Below are positions 63,711 through 64,000 of a DNA stretch of 64,000 bases, piece after piece (position 1 is the first letter of the stretch; each line of letters opens with the position of its first letter). The notes below the pieces were generated by a model that did no database searches, was not told the origin of the DNA, and worked only from the letters and a program-made list of their open reading frames with translations. The translations under genes were made by a program, and so were the position numbers. Source of the DNA: Astragalus membranaceus (taxonomy: Eukaryota > Streptophyta > Magnoliopsida > Fabales > Fabaceae); the NCBI GenBank assembly GCA_039519185.1, contig CM076849.1, positions 33,351,109-33,415,108 of the forward strand, in the 5' to 3' direction.

Positions 63711-64000
63711 TGTGTTAGTCACATATTCCATATTTGATGATAGAGTCAATAATTGTTTCATCAAAGAAAGACTTGAATGACAATCAAAGACAATGAGTTA
63801 AAGCCAAGGAGTTACAAGAAAAACTTGAATGACAATCAAAGCCAAGGAGCTAAAGCCAATGAGTTACAAGACAAAGGGATAAATGCGAGTTACAAGACAA
63901 AGGGATAAATGCTCCAAAACCTCATTATTGGCATTATGGAGTGTAATTTCCATTAAGTTGTGTTTTTGTAACCTTTCCTAGTCTTGAATTGCTTGTAATT
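63711..64000 (+). repeat. 3' LTR of the Ty3 element, partial
   Basis: Matches 60171 onward. A 26-bp unit (starting GAGTTACAAGACAAAGGGAT) is duplicated in tandem at about 63865-63910, which the 5' LTR lacks. Cut by the window end. Confidence 0.9.

Larger units (their letters stand above)
60171..64000 (+). mobile_element. Ty3/gypsy element, internally deleted, continuing past the window
   Basis: First LTR 60171-60946 (TGTGTTAG...GGCCATCA). Primer-binding site TTTGGTATCAAAGC directly follows. Damaged gag-protease (61261-62943) and a shrunken pol (62955-63710). Second LTR from 63711, cut by the window end. Interior only 2.76 kb because the RT core and integrase are gone. Confidence 0.9.

Noticed and set aside
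1..64000. A bacterial-type or host defence gene system
   Set aside because: All coding with recognisable domains is lectin, transposable element or captured host fragment; no clustered unknown host genes remain to form a system.

Overview
This is a plant nuclear window, almost certainly from a legume (Fabaceae). It carries three legume-lectin loci, gene fragments with introns, and about 90% transposable elements (TEs). Nothing looks bacterial or organellar. I see no tRNA, rRNA or CRISPR array. The only host gene that looks intact is a legume lectin at 16484-17287 (+). Two more lectin loci on the same strand are broken (26877-27044; 33149-51018), so the underlying locus is a lectin cluster taken apart by nested TEs.

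Layout. (1) 1-4704: right-hand part of a CACTA (En/Spm) element carrying antisense fragments of three unrelated host genes: ARIADNE-type E3 ligase, nitrilase-like amidase and polygalacturonase. (2) 4705-7870: non-coding DNA with microsatellites and a small hAT-like element. (3) 7871-15495: complete CACTA element with a CCC target duplication, a TNP2-type transposase broken by one stop codon, and a second TNPA-like gene. (4) 15715-16110: plant mobile domain (PMD) fragment. (5) 16437-17494: lectin 1 with TATA box and poly(A) signal, then a LINE-like insertion with a 17-bp target duplication (17495-18738). (6) 18756-32301: a recent tandem segmental duplication. Each copy has lectin 3' sequence plus a gag-only Ty3-type LTR element; between them lies a young, coding-intact Ty1/copia element preceded by an extra copy of its own pol 3' end. 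(7) 32340-51018: LINE remnant, then lectin pseudogene 2, split by a 17-kb Tat/Ogre-lineage Ty3 element with dual RNase H and an antisense PMD gene. That element is itself split by a 6.9-kb pol-less SIRE-like copia element. (8) 51690-59901: a second Tat-like element with a different antisense gene (putative gypsy-type transposon domain). It is split by a solo-LTR-like element, which contains a further CACTA element (53683-58409) with fragments of GYRB, SDH1 and a DEAD-box helicase. (9) 59902-64000: a Ty3 element in tandem-like arrangement, lacking its RT core and integrase.

How the parts relate. The two gene-capturing CACTA elements share their right-end leader and belong to one family. Each holds several host fragments in one orientation with splice sites largely kept, so each could make chimeric transcripts. 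The full CACTA at 7871-15495 is the kind of element that encodes transposase, but its subterminal motif differs from theirs. The Tat-type elements carry genes on the strand opposite gag-pol, each behind its own TATA box. No new host system is evident; the most interesting content is gene capture, antisense TE genes and the order of rearrangements in the lectin cluster.
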